Shown in pieces: positions 30,929-42,834 of a stretch of DNA of 64,000 nt; within the stretch, counting starts at the first letter, position 1, and each line of letters opens with the position of its first letter. The position numbers were made by a program, and so were the translations under genes. Source of the DNA: Septoria linicola (Eukaryota; Ascomycota; Dothideomycetes; Mycosphaerellales; Mycosphaerellaceae); NCBI GenBank assembly GCA_024114885.1, contig CP099419.1:4340001-4404000 (forward strand), written 5' to 3'. The notes beneath the pieces were generated by a model that saw only the letters and a program-made list of their open reading frames with translations, searched no databases and had not been told where the DNA came from.

Positions 30929-32682
30929 ATGGCCCAAACCAGAGCCTCTCAGGGCTGCAAGCACGTAGTCGCAACTGTCGCTACTTCGACCAAGCCAGAC
31001 TGCAACCTTTGCCGGAACATCGATGGATCTGGGACATTGGCCAAGCGATTGATCGTCTGTTGTGACGGCACTTTCAACTCCTCTAACCAAGGTGTCGAGA
31101 CTCATCCAACAAATATCGCCAGACTCAGTCGCTGCATTGCCAATGTGGGCTATGCTGCGGATGGTGCTAAGATGCCACAAATTACATATTACCAGGCAGG
31201 AATTGGCACAGATCCTACAGCCTCCGGCTACACTAAAGCGAGACAAGGTGACCGTACATGTGCCCATAGCCACTATACAAGCTGCTGACGTGATTCACAG
31301 GTGGCTTTGGCGCTGGACTGAATGGCAAAGTGTGCGAGGCTTACAATTACTTAACGAACAACTATGGCCCAGGCGACGAAATATTCATCTTTGGTTTTTC
31401 TGTAGGTGTTGAAAGTCTTCTACATATAATTTAGCTGACGCCATGCAGCGTGGCGCGTACACTGCTCGAGTTCTGGCGAGCTTCATCTGTCAATTCGGGC
31501 TCCTGAGTCCAGGCATGATGGGTAGGTTCTGTAATCTCTGTCGCTCACTCCAAAGCTGACTGGCCAGATTACTTCGACGAGATCTTCGAGGCGTACAAGA
31601 AACGAGGCTTCAGCGAACATACATTCGAAGAAATGGCCTGGGCGCAAGAGATTGCCAAACCTGGAGAGCTGGGTCTCGAACTTAACAGCAAGACTGACGA
31701 GGCGGTGACTCGCTATGATTGCGTCAAGAAGTGGACACACATGCACGTCAACGTCAGATGTGTCGGCGTGTTTGATACGGTCGGTAGCGTTGGCATGTCC
31801 GGGTACGTGTCCCAGCCTGGCCAGGACGTGGACTGGCACTCGACGTCCCTCCAACCAAAGATGGATTACGTATTCCATGCTCTGGCGCTGGACGAGAATC
31901 GCGGGAATTTTTCGCCAACTCTCTATTACCACTACGGTGCAACGCGGCAGGCAGGCACCGTGCTCAGGCAATGCTGGTTTCCTGGCTATCACGGCGACTG
32001 CGGAGGCCACAGCGATGCGGCAGCATGTACCAATAGCATCGACTCTCTGACCTTCGCCTGGATGATCGACCAGCTCACCTCCGCGGGCTTACTCCAATTC
32101 AGCAAGCCGCGGCTATACTTCCCCGTTCTCAAGCGCATACATGATGGACCCGTGAATAGCACCAAAGTGCCAGAGAGCGTGGAAGAAGCAAGCGAGAGAC
32201 GCATTAAATGGTCCGACGGCATTCTCAATGAAAACAATAGCCTGACTTACAAGTTTAGCTCGTTCGTGGCTACGCGCAGGCTGTGGCACGTCAGAACACC
32301 AGGCCAGTGGAGAACAGCTGGTGAGAAAGACGTCGAAGTATGCGAACTCGAAGAAACGATACATCCTAGCGTATTCCATCGCATGCGCGAGACCAACTCT
32401 GCGTATCAGCCTGAAGGCCTGCCAAAGAAGGAATGGGCGTACCGAGAAAAGTCAGACAAGTCTGGACACGAATGGGTTAGGATCGTCAATGGTGCAGAAG
32501 TGGCTGTCATTCCAGAATACCAGCTGCTCGATATTGATAAGCAGAAATTCGAGCACAAGAATCTGTGGTCGGGCAGTCTGGAGGTCTGTCTCGCGCCTGA
32601 GGACGTGCTGGGAAGGGAAGAGTATGAGACGGTCAAAGCGGATGTACTGGATCAGGTCAAGACTCTGCGGTCCAGTATGTGA
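30929..32682 (+). CDS. DUF2235 (Tle1-like) alpha/beta hydrolase
   Basis: Proposed exons 30929-31247, 31301-31401, 31449-31521 and 31568-32682 encode 535 residues. The fold begins with LIVCCDGTFNSS near residue 34. The nucleophile elbow is IFGFSRGAYTAR with Ser140 (GxSxG-like), and an intron separates GFS from RGAY. VRCVGVFDTVGSVG and WFPGYHGDCGGHS supply the likely acid and His of the triad, as in bacterial Tle1 phospholipase effectors and the fungal DUF2235 family. The C-terminal 200 residues are less conserved. There is no signal peptide or membrane span, so a cytosolic enzyme is expected. The natural substrate is unknown; lipase or phospholipase activity is family-level inference. Confidence 0.88.
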
Positions 32683-32902
32683 GTTGGTCCTTGTGCGCCT
32701 GCAATCGAACAATGAACAAAACAATCTGGTCACATTGGGGATGAAGAGCAAGTAAGACGTGCCATAGTCCTTTTCAATTCAAGCTTGAAGCATCGGCCTC
32801 GGGTATAAGTATACTGTGTACAACCGCCCAAGCAGACCTTCCCAACGCCGCTACCTTGCGATCCAAAATGCTGCAAAGCTACCTCCCATCATTCACTTGA
32901 CA

Positions 32903-35101
32903 TCACGCAGGCTTCTCCGCCCTGGTCGTCCCATTCATACCCCGACTCATCCTCTCGTCATCCGTATTCGACCGGTTCAACTTCAACTCTCTCAAACCCC
33001 CCGAAGGTTGCGAATTCCTAATCGCATACGACGCCGCAGCCACCGCGCCAGGACTCGGAGACCCAGTAGTCCCAGCAGCAGTAGCGTCTCCACCTTCACC
33101 ACTAGCGCTCCGCTGCCCATACCACCCACTCTTCCTCTTCTCAGCCGCCCAACTTCCCCACGAACTAAAATACGCTCCAGCCCGCTGTCCCGCCGCCGCA
33201 ACGCTCGCCTGCGCTTTCTGCATATCCGGTTTCTGAAAACCTCTACTCTGCGCAGCATCATTCTCCGCATTCTGCGCGTTCGCAGCGGCAGCTGCTCGCG
33301 CGTCTTCTGTTCGCTTCCGCTGCGCTTCACGCATGACTTCGATATCTGCCCAGACACGATTAAACGCGCTGGTGACTTGCGTGCGGCCGTCGGCGAGGCG
33401 TTTGCCGACGACTTCTTTGGTTTGGGAGAAGCGTTCGTCGAGATGGAGTTCGGAGATTTGTACTGCGAGGCGGCGTTGGACGTCTTCGATTGTGAGGCCG
33501 CCGGCCATCGGGTGGCGGGGCTCGACGATGTCGAAGAGGTGGCTGTCGGTGGTTTTGTTCCAGAGAGTGTAGTTTTCGGAGGTTTGCCAGGTGGAGATGA
33601 AGGGGAGGGAGAACTCGGCGGCGGGGTCGCCTTCGATGTCGGAGAGGAGGAGTTTGGGGTCGGAGTCTTTGTGCGTGGCGATGTATTGGTGGTATTTTGT
33701 GGCGGAGAGGAGGGCGATGAGGTATTCTTCGAATTGCAGTCTGATGAATTCTTCGCTTCCTGCGTAGCCATGTGTGGTAGGCCGAGAGGGATCGAATGCG
33801 TCCCAGGTGTCGTTCACCGATTGTGTGAGAAAGTCGATCCAACGTCGATCCGCGGTGCTCAACGTGAGGGCGTGTTTTAACGCCGGATTGAGCACCTGCG
33901 CGGTGTCGTCGTCTAGGTTGACCAGTAGATCGCAGTACTTCTCCCTCTGCTGTAGAAGCAGACTGTTGGTACTGCCGACCACATAACTCTGCGTGTTGGC
34001 GTCTGTAACCATATCTAGCTGCTGTAGAGGTGTATAAGGGCCGAAGAGCGATCCCTTACCGAACAGTTGCAACGGTAAGCCGACATATGCAAGTAGGGAT
34101 GCTCGATCACTGGTTCGGACAGAATCTGGCTTATGTAGCGTTTCTGCATATCGATCCATGGCAGGATCTGCACAGTCGCGAAGACTGCGTACCAACCCTG
34201 GTATCAGTGAGATGAGCGAGAACTGTGCTTGACATACGCGTTCGCAATGCGAGCCGAAGAATAGTATCTGCCTCAATGTTAGCTCGATGCGTCTCAAATT
34301 GTACCGCCCAGTGAGCGAGTCAACCAGGCACACGATGGCCTGGTAGACCCGCAACATCCTAGGCATATGTGTGTGCTCGTGATAGGCTAAACCGACTTAC
34401 CTTCTGCTGTAATAGCATGCATTTCAGCATTACGAGAGTCTGCCACTTGAACGTATGCAGAAGCTCTCGCAAGCTCAAGCCAAAATACTGGTCTCTATCG
34501 TCTTCGCTCCTCGCTATGTCGTCAACAAGATTGTCCTGAAAGCGCTGCTCACCTGTCAGCACATGGCACTCTTCCACCCTTCCTACCGTCGTGACTGACC
34601 CACCTGAAGTATCTCTACATCTCTAAAGTCTTTCTGTGCAAACCACGCTCTCGTGACAGCACTCAGCTTCTCGCGGAGAGCACTGAAGCTCTCTGGACGA
34701 TCGGTGATGACAACTACAGCCTTCTGCACAGCACTCCGCGTGACCTCCTCACTCTTCCATGTCAAGGAGCTCGAATCGATCTGTTGCATACACGATATGC
34801 CAAAGACCGATCTCGATTCGATGTCCTTGCCATCCGAGGTAGTGCTGCCTTTGTGGATCAGAGTAAAGTACGAGAATTCCTCCTCGTTCTGATGCGCGCC
34901 ATCTGGTAATGCCATATACGGTATCAAGCCCCAGTCGTTCACTACTGCGGGATCTGTGCCATCTTCTGCTCCGACCCAGTGCTCGATCTCGGGCCCTCGA
35001 TGGTGGTTGAAATCCACTACGCATACCAGGGGTTTGAAGTCACTTTTGCGAGGCTTCGGCGTAACACTTCTCGAGATATTTGGCGGCGTCGGCGTAGCCA
35101 T
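32903..35101 (-). CDS. AVL9: AVL9-like late secretory pathway protein (DENN-related)
   Basis: Proposed exons in transcript order: 35101-34604, 34535-34401 and 34267-32903, all multiples of three, giving 665 residues. The N terminus contains VCVVDFNHHRGPEIEHWVG, the hallmark start of the Avl9/DENN longin-like module. Later segments are QYFGLSLRELLHTFKWQTLVMLKCMLLQQK, ILFFGSHCERVCQAQFSLISLIPGLV and GPYTPLQQLDM. Yeast Avl9 acts in exit of secretory vesicles from the late Golgi, and DENN proteins often act as Rab exchange factors. The last 150 residues are Ala/Gln-rich and probably coiled or disordered. The 133 bp second intron is longer than its neighbours but is needed to join LLQQK to ILFFG. 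It fits the window's several secretion genes (SEC5, BET1, Yip1). Confidence 0.85.
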
Positions 35102-35835
35102 GTTCAGCTCACCAGTACGGTCTGCGACCTGAACTCTGAAGCATATGCAGTCTCGACTCGCTGGCGAATTATGGTTCGCTGCTCGGCCTTTTGGAGCGTG
35201 GGAAGAGATACCGTCTTCAATGTGAGCACTCTGGCCTTGACTTTGTTTTCAGAAGCATAGAAGTTCTCGCTCGTATGCAACTTCAAGAATCGTCCACACT
35301 ACTCGACTGCCTAGGTAGATGGCAAAGGGGCGGCGTAATCTCGTGGCTCGGCGATGGACCTCATTCTCTCTCCTCTATTCCTCAACTCCCACTGAAGTGT
35401 TTGGACCAATATGGAACATAGCGGGAGCAATGGGTTGGTATATGCATGTCCAGCGCACACTTTTAAGGATATGCCTCTTCTGTCATGCCGCATACCTTAA
35501 AAATATGCAGGGTCTCTCCACTGGTAGGTTCAGTGTGTATGCCAAGGAAGCTCGAGGTCGAATGACCATATCTGAACTACGTACACGCGAGATCTGGCAT
35601 ACATAAGCCGGAGGGAAGGCATACTATTGAGGAGGAAGAGCAGAACGCTTGTAGTTTCATAGGTTGGGCTGTTCGAGGAGAAGCTCGGCTTTGACACGAA
35701 GTCGACAATGAGGCACTCATTACAGACGGCTCTTCGGAGTTTTGAGATCTGATCAATAGAACTGACTGCCCAGACATACATGCGAGCTCCGGAACGCCTC
35801 ACTTTGAGATCTGTACATATCATACATCGAATACC
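35102..35835. other. Intergenic
   Basis: About 730 bp between the AVL9 start and the ETFA stop, both on the minus strand. Short frames only. It should contain the AVL9 promoter and the ETFA 3' UTR. Confidence 0.4.
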
Positions 35836-36900
35836 CTACGAGCTCTTAAGCTTCTCTGTGAGCTCAGGTACCTTCTCAAACAAATCCCCAACTAGTCCAA
35901 CATCTGCGACCTGGAAGATGGGCGCATCTGGGTCCTTGTTGATCGCCGCAATAACCTTCGAGTCCTTCATACCAGCCAAATGTTGAATAGCCCCAGAAAT
36001 ACCTGCGCACAGATACAGCTGTGGCGCCACGTTCTTCCCTGTCTGTCCTACTTGCAAACTGTTGTCTGCGAAACCAGAGTCGACAGCTGCTCGGCTTGCT
36101 CCAATAGCAGCTCCGAGTGCATCGGCAAGTGGTGGCATCAGCTTGTCGAACTCCTCCTTGCTCTTAAGTCCTCGCCCACCACTAACAACCTTCTCAGCCG
36201 TTGCCAGATCCGGTCGGTCACTCTTTTGTAGGTCCTCAGATACCCATTCTGTTGGGCATTCGGCCTTGGGGTCTGTGCCTTCCTCCACTGCAGCGCTTCC
36301 GCCCTCTGCAGCTCCAGCAGGGAATGCAGTACCTCGCACAGTGACGAGCTTGATATTGTCTGAGCTTTGAACAGTCAGGATCGCGTTTCCGGCATAGATC
36401 GGCCTGACGAAAGTATCCTCGCTTTGAATCTCCGTGATATCGCTGATCTGCTGCACATCAAGCATTGCGGCGACTCGCGGCATGAGGTTCTTGCCAAACG
36501 CCGAATGACCAGCTAGGACATGTGTATAGCCTCCCTTCTTGATGTTTTCAACCAGCAGGGGCGCGAAGTTCTCTGGAAGACCTTTGTCGTATGCGCCATT
36601 CTCCACGAAGATGACCTTTTCCAATCCTTCCACTTTCGAAGCTTCGTCTGCGACAGCCTTGATATTCGAGCCTGCTACGAAGCCGTGTATGCTGCCTCCA
36701 AGCTTCTGTGCTGCGGAAATCGAGGCCAGTGAAGACATGTTCAGCTTGCCTTCGCGTTGTTCCAGAATCGCGAGTGTTGATGCGAGGCGGCGAAGTGCTT
36801 CCTGGGACATTGGTCGCATTACAGGCGTAGCTCTCTGCTGGCGAAGGCATGTTGCTGCCTGTCGCAGGACGCCATTTCGTATTGGAGCCACCATTGTCAT
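35836..36900 (-). CDS. ETFA: Electron transfer flavoprotein alpha subunit, mitochondrial
   Basis: Single-exon protein of 354 residues. It carries FAD in the ETF alpha-beta dimer and passes electrons from acyl-CoA and related dehydrogenases to ETF-ubiquinone oxidoreductase. The first 35 residues are a basic, Arg-rich presequence (RNGVLRQAATCLRQQRATP). The N-terminal ETF domain starts near STLAILEQREGKLN, and ILTVQSS, VVSGGRGLKSKEEF, LGAAIGASRAAVDSGF, VGQTGKNVAPQLYLCAGISGAIQHLAGMK and INKDPDAPIFQVADVGLVGD are the FAD-binding C-terminal signatures. The length fits the family. A second in-frame ATG two codons later could also serve as the start. Confidence 0.95.
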   Translation of the reverse strand: MTMVAPIRNGVLRQAATCLRQQRATPVMRPMSQEALRRLASTLAILEQREGKLNMSSLASISAAQKLGGSIHGFVAGSNIKAVADEASKVEGLEKVIFVENGAYDKGLPENFAPLLVENIKKGGYTHVLAGHSAFGKNLMPRVAAMLDVQQISDITEIQSEDTFVRPIYAGNAILTVQSSDNIKLVTVRGTAFPAGAAEGGSAAVEEGTDPKAECPTEWVSEDLQKSDRPDLATAEKVVSGGRGLKSKEEFDKLMPPLADALGAAIGASRAAVDSGFADNSLQVGQTGKNVAPQLYLCAGISGAIQHLAGMKDSKVIAAINKDPDAPIFQVADVGLVGDLFEKVPELTEKLKSS

Positions 36901-37521
36901 GTGCTGTGGTTTGCTGCCGGCCTTGCGGTGGTGTCAGTACACAGAGAGAGGCGTCATGTCGGATCGACTTGAATAACAGGCCCTCGGCTTAAGCCTCCGT
37001 CATCGGCTATTAGTTCTGGCACCATGAGCTTGTGAAACTGCCAGAGCCACCTCCACGATATTCTTGCCCATGCTGCAATTTCAATCATAAAAGCCGTCGG
37101 GTTAATCCAACAAGAGCATTGCCAGTCTCTCTCGTCACATGCGTTCAATGCTAGGAAGGCAATCAAACATGCATTGATATGGTCTATTTGGCCATTATCG
37201 AGCCACTGTCGACACGCTGAAGATTTGATACTTTTAATTCAGGTCCACGTAGTCATGACACTAGAAAATGAATTTGCGGCACTTCTTGTGCATATCTCTG
37301 GACTTCGACCCTCCACCGCTGCGTGAACTTTACGTTCACCGCGTTCGCTAGTGCTCCCCCTTGAATTCAAGTCCTGCTATCGAGTGTCCTTTCATAACAT
37401 CTGCCGCACGTGTAGGCAATCTTGCCACCGGGAAACGCCGCTGATGGCAAATAGGTAAGATCATTCATTGAGGCCCAAGGACGCCTGTGCACCATCCTGT
37501 GCCTGTATCGTCATTTCGAAT
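36901..37521. other. Intergenic
   Basis: About 620 bp between the ETFA start and the HOG1 stop codon. Nothing coding is convincing. The ETFA promoter and HOG1 3' UTR are expected here. Confidence 0.4.
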
Positions 37522-39051
37522 CTATGCAGCTCCATTCTCGGTGACACCGCCTGCTGCCGTAGGATCGTTACCCTGGTCTACGTTGTGGTAGTCGAGAATT
37601 TCCGAGTACCTACGTAGGTTGTCAGTGGACAGCGCACATACATGGTAGGTCCGATGAATACTCACATCATGATTTTCCAGGTGTCGACTGGCAGATCGGC
37701 GTCGTTGAAAGACCAGTCGAACTTCTCCTCGGCCTCGGGCTCGTCGGTGGGGTCGTGGTAAGGAGCAAGGTATGGGTCAGCAAGTGCTTCGCCCGCCTTG
37801 ACACGTGTCCGTGGGTCAAAGACAAGCATGCGCTCGAGGAGTTCGATGGCTAGACAAGTTAGCTGGAATTATTGTGCATGTTCCCAACAGATTTGGCTCA
37901 CCCTGAGGATCCGCGTTCTTGAACTTGTTCTTCAATGGCTGACGCTCGCGCTTTGGCAAGGACTGAACAAATCTCAAAGTCTGCGGTGGTATTAGTGAAT
38001 GACTGCGTGTCATCGATTGGTGTCACTCACGTTTTCGCTGCAGATTGTGGAGATAACATCATCCGGAGGTGTACCCAGCAGTTCGGTGATGATGGAGAAT
38101 TGGTTGACATGATCTTTGCCAGGGAAAAGTGGCTTGCCCTCCAGCATCTCTGCAAAGATACAGCCTGCACTCCAGATATCCACCTCCACATCGTACTTTT
38201 GCCATGTGAGCATGATCTCGGGTGCTCTATAGTATCTCGTGGATACGTAGCCAGTCATCTGTGGGTCCTGAATACGGGCAAGGCCGAAATCACAAATCTT
38301 CAAGTCGCAGTTTTCGTTGACGAGGATGTTCGATGGTTTCAGATCGCGATGCACGACGCCAGCGGAGTGGACATATTTGAGACCGCGCTACCTCTGTCAG
38401 TAATGCCCGGACCATCGTCTAAAAATTCGGACTCACCAGTATTTGGTAGAGGAAATACTGGATGAACTGCTTCTCAAGCGGTCGAGAGGTCAGGAGACGG
38501 TGAAGATCGGTTCCGAGCAGTTCGGTCACAAAATAACTGTGAGAAGAGAATAAGCAAAGTTTGTGGTCAGGGTCGACTTACCAACATACATGTCTTCAAG
38601 CGGCGAGATGAAGATGTCGCTGAGGGAAATGACCTGTATGTCTGTGAGCGCCTGTCTTATCCCATCTCTCGCGCGGATGCATGCGGCATACGTTCTCATG
38701 CTTCAGATGCTTCAGGAGTTTTAGTTCTCGGTATGTCCGCTTCGACAGGACCGGCGTGCTGAAAGGCTTCATTATCTTCTTCACAGCCACGGCTTGTCCT
38801 GTGAGCTGATCCTTGGCCGAGCTATGCGCTCGTCAGTTCCACCCCGCACCACCGCCATATCTAAAAGACGCACCATACGAGCCCAAAGGCTCCCATGCCC
38901 ACCGGTTGCAGATCGGTGTATCTGCGCTGCTGTCAGTCCTCATCTCCTCTGCACCGCGCGCTCCGCGGCGCTGCCTCCGGTTTCTTGCCACGAACCTGCT
39001 GGTGATTTCGAACGTCGTGCCGAAAATCTGGGCACGCACGAATTCCGCCAT
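37522..39051 (-). CDS. HOG1: Stress-activated MAP kinase Hog1
   Basis: p38-type MAP kinase of the high-osmolarity pathway. I reconstruct nine exons in transcript order: 39051-38996, 38921-38874, 38821-38692, 38633-38590, 38536-38437, 38387-38031, 37980-37902, 37849-37666 and 37609-37522, giving 361 residues. The protein starts [20 protein letters not shown]. It has the Gly-rich loop GMGAFGLV, Lys49, HRDLKPSN with Asp141, DFG, and the TGY dual-phosphorylation motif at 171-173 ([15 protein letters not shown]), diagnostic of Hog1/p38. The C terminus contains [28 protein letters not shown], the conserved Hog1 tail. Several exons are very short (56, 48, 44 nt). The first intron has GTTCGT as donor, weaker than the others. 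It diverges from a group III G-alpha gene across 2.6 kb. Confidence 0.95.
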
Positions 39052-41614
39052 GGTGGATAGAGACTCGCAGTCGGGTGGACGTTGTGGTGGTTGGTATGGT
39101 CGAGGCTCGGGTTTGGGTCGTGGTGGGAGTCTCAGGAATCAAGTCGAGGTGGAGGTTCGTAGAACGTGGTGGGGCGAGGCTAATGGCGGCAGATTTCACG
39201 TGGCCTTCGTACTTTCCAAAGCAGCGACCGTGCTCGTTGGCTGCTATGTGTCTGTCGCAACACAAAGACTGCACCAGTTTTTGTTTGCGCGTGGTTGAGT
39301 TGTTGCAGCGGTGAAGTAGGTATCTCCGGAGGTAGTGTGTACAGCGCAGAATTGCAACAACAAGCCGTGTAGGAAGATCGAAGATCGGCAGCAAGCTTGT
39401 TCTACTCGGGCCGTCACGAGTCGAGAGCTCTGTTTGTGAATGGACAACCGTTTTCACAAGGAAAAAGCTTCGAGGCACGAGTGAATGCAAAGGTGAATGA
39501 AGAGCTGATGGAGGATTGCGAATGTCACAGATGGAGTTCGCAACACTTTCACTGTTGCAAAGGCGCTACTGCGCTTCCTCACTACGATCGCGATCATGGT
39601 GACGCTTCAGACAGGCCATGAACACGCTTGTGAGAGCGATCAGAGCGTCCGAGTACGGGAACAACTCCGGCAACCCATTTCGACCAGTGGTAGGCCTGCT
39701 TTCCATCGATACCTGTGCTATCTCTCAGACATCGGTGCAAGCACTTGGGCTCTCCCGTGATGTCACTTGAAGGGACTTCCAACTAATTTGCCTGAAGTGA
39801 TGTGCTCTCGCTTAAATGCACTGCTCTCGTGTGAGAAAGGAGCATGCGGAGAATATCCTGATCAAATAGAGGTGTATGCATTCTAGATCGATTGTAGGCC
39901 TCTATACTTGCTGCCCTGCCGAGAGCATTGCCTTAAAGCTGAGCTTGCCTTGTCGATCAGGCAAACTCGAAGCACGATGGTGTGGTCCTTGTGATGTTTC
40001 CAGGTACATCGGCAACCTCCGAATCGACTTGGTCAAGCTAACTTAGCCGGTTGAGCCTGTGGCAGCCACACCTATCTCAACCACGATCAAGAGGGTTCTG
40101 TCACACGTTCGCGACCGACTCAGCGACCGTACATACGATGAAAACCATGTCTTTGCAGGTTCCCGAAGACAATGATAATTCACAAATGACGATATCGTTC
40201 AGAGCACATGCCGGCTTCATTTACCGAGTTGCCATGTGCTCCTCACCTGTTCGAGAAAAGATCGTAACACCCTTTTTGGTTGCCATCGTCAAGTCAATGG
40301 CTTTTCGCACACTGGTAAGATGCTGTGTGGTCGCCCGATTCATGCCTAGCAACACAATAGCACGACTCGGAATCGAACATGGATGATTTCGTGGTGCCCG
40401 TTGATTCCCGCTGTTCGCCTGATCATTCGTTCCAGGTACGTACTTTCTGGCACGTGTAGGCATGCTTCTCCAATGATGGGCGAGGTCAAACCTATCCCGC
40501 ACCTCCAGCAACAGTTCGCACCGGTTTACACCCTGTCGTCACGGGAAAAGCTGGCAATGCATGATCAGTAGTCAACTCTTACAAGCAACGAAAGCAAAGC
40601 CTATCGAATATGAGATGGTCTTGTAAGTAGCATGACTTCAATCTGATGTGGAGCGACGTTGTCTTTACCATCGGTCTTGCGGATTGGCTCACGTTAAGCG
40701 GAAAGTGGAAGCAAGACAAGAGGCGGGCAGTGGCAGTACCTGTTTCACAGGTAAATTGTCCGCAATACTCGACGAGGCGGTGACCTGCATTGTCGAAGAG
40801 ACGACAAGCAAACGAGGTGCCTAGGGACAATGAACAGTATTGTCGTCGAGTCGGAATTTCTTGCATGTCGCTAAGGGAACATCCTAGCGTGGCTTGATGA
40901 AGCGGCCGAGAGGTGAAGTCTGAGAGGATCTGCATGCATAGCGTTCTAACTAGTACTTTGTGTTGTCGTCGTCACTCAAGCTCTCGGTTGTAGTCTTGTA
41001 CATGCTGGTCATTTTATCGAGTTGCCGGCTGAGGTGAATCCTATCACACATACTTGACTCAAGACGGCACAGCAGATAGCGCATTGCCGACGTGAAGGGC
41101 TTGTCGCTACCTGTGTGCGTAGCTCAACGAGCTGGTTTAGTCAACCGTCTTGTTCATCGACCCTCGTCTACGCTCCTTCCTCGCGCTGGAGCTACACCAC
41201 CCAGCAACGTCGCACCACCACTCACGACCGACTCCGCCGACCTCCACCTCACCCAGCTGCGACATACTCAGACATACTGCAGACATACTGCAGACATCAA
41301 ACAGGCTGCTGCATCTATCCCCAGCTCATTCAGCTGCGACATACTACAGCGACCGCACTTACAAAGGAACAAAGCACCAGCCACGAGCCGCGCGCGTGGT
41401 TGTTGGCAGCATTCCAAGCTCCGCAAGCAGTCCCTCGACCAGTCCACCACTCCCGCCACAGTCAACTAGATATACCTGACCGCCTAACGCTTCACCATCC
41501 TCCCGACAAGTTGGCGCGGGCAAGGCTGGGCCCCCCAGAAGCAGCGGTTTGGGCCCTCAATTGCGACCGCCTGAGCTCGCTGGAGCTATTGGGCCAACCC
41601 TGACACAGATCGTG
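39052..41614. other. Large divergent intergenic region, HOG1 / G-alpha
   Basis: About 2.6 kb between the start codons of HOG1 (leftward) and the G-alpha gene (rightward). I find no supported gene on either strand; the open frames are short and overlapping. The last 500 bp before the G-alpha ATG is C/A-rich and carries the short repeats listed at 41254-41345, so it is probably promoter plus a long 5' leader. Confidence 0.5.
41254..41345. repeat. Short direct and tandem repeats in G-alpha leader
   Basis: The 15-mer CAGCTGCGACATACT occurs at 41254-41268 and again at 41331-41345. Between them the 11-bp unit CAGACATACTG is repeated at 41269-41279 and 41280-41290 and begins a third time. All copies share the core GACATACT. 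The cluster lies about 300 bp upstream of the G-alpha start codon. Confidence 0.8.
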
Positions 41615-42834
41615 ATGGGCGCATGCATGAGCAGTGGCGATGCCCAAGATGGAGATCAGAAGAAACGTAGCCAGGCGATCGACCGCACGCTGGAGGAGGA
41701 CTCCAAGAAGCTACGGAGAGAATGCAAGATATTGCTGCTCGGTATGATTAGGGCACGAGCAGATTTACATGCAACAGACTAACGCCGACCGTAGGATCCG
41801 GCGAGAGCGGGAAGAGCACAATAGTCAAGCAGATGAAGATCATACATCAGAACGGCTACAGCGTGGACGAACTGGCACTGTATCGACACACCATCTACAA
41901 GAACCTGGTAGACTGCGCAAAGGCACTTGTTGGTGCTATGCGACAATTTGAGATCGAAGTCGAGCAGCCGGCCAATCGAGAGCTTGCTGACTATATCATG
42001 GAGTACACTGTTGATCCCGATCCGCAACAAGCTCTGGATCAGAGAATAGGAGAAGCCATTGCGAGCATATGGAAAGACCCTTGCATTGCCAAAGTCTTCG
42101 ACCACCAGAATGAGTTCTACCTCATGGATTCCGCGCCATAGTATGTCCATGTACTGTCTTTCGAGGACTTTGGCTGACCCTTGCATAGTTTCTTCGAAGA
42201 GGTGACCAGAATCTCAGCTGCGGATTACATACCCACAGAAGCGGACGTGCTGAGAGCCCGCACGAAAACTACTGGCATCTACGAGACGAGGTTCCAGATG
42301 GGACAACTCAGCATACACATGTTCGACGTCGGTGGCCAACGAAGTGAGCGCAAGAAATGGATTCACTGCTTTGAGAACGTCACATCAATAATATTCTGTG
42401 TCGCACTTAGCGAATATGACCAGGTCCTGCTAGAAGAGAGCAGCCAAAATCGTATGATGGAGTCGCTGGTTTTATTCGACTCAGTGGTGAACTCCCGCTG
42501 GTTCATGCGGACATCGATCATTTTGTTTTTGAACAAAGTGGATCTGTTCCGGGCGAAACTGGCCAAGTCGCCGTTGGGGAACTACTTCCCAGACTATTCG
42601 GGAGGCAACGATGTCAACCGAGCGGCCAAGTATCTTCTATGGAGATTCAACCAGGTCAATCGCGCGCATCTGAATCTATACCCTCAGTAGGTTAATTTGA
42701 AACCCTCAAAAACGATCACGCTAACTCGGCGCAGCCTTACCCAAGCCACGGACACCTCGAACATTCGACTCGTTTTCGCCGCGGTCAAAGAGACGATACT
42801 CCAGAACGCACTCAAGGACTCAGGCATACTATAG
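41615..42834 (+). CDS. Heterotrimeric G protein alpha subunit, fungal group III
   Basis: Proposed exons 41615-41741, 41795-42140, 42189-42686 and 42735-42834 encode 356 residues. The N terminus MGACMS supplies a myristoylatable Gly2 and palmitoylatable Cys4. G motifs: GSGESGKS at 43-50, RTKTTGI (switch I Arg), [12 protein letters not shown] (switch II), NKVD and TQATDT. The C terminus NALKDSGIL and the [17 protein letters not shown] helix match group III (Neurospora gna-3, Aspergillus ganB), the Gpa2-like class that stimulates adenylate cyclase and nutrient or germination responses. It is not group I: the C terminus lacks the CGLF/CGLI pertussis-type Cys. All three introns are about 48-53 bp with clean ends, and each splits a codon. 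Confidence 0.94.

Noticed and set aside
32816..33880. 354-codon + strand frame over the AVL9 3' half
   Set aside because: Antisense to the conserved AVL9 coding sequence, low complexity, no domain.
40355..40400. GGAATCGAAC resembling a tRNA T-loop
   Set aside because: The stem bases do not pair and no acceptor or D-arm can be placed.
39052..41614. Possible hidden gene between HOG1 and G-alpha
   Set aside because: All frames on both strands are short, overlapping and without motif or splice continuity, so non-coding sequence is the better reading.
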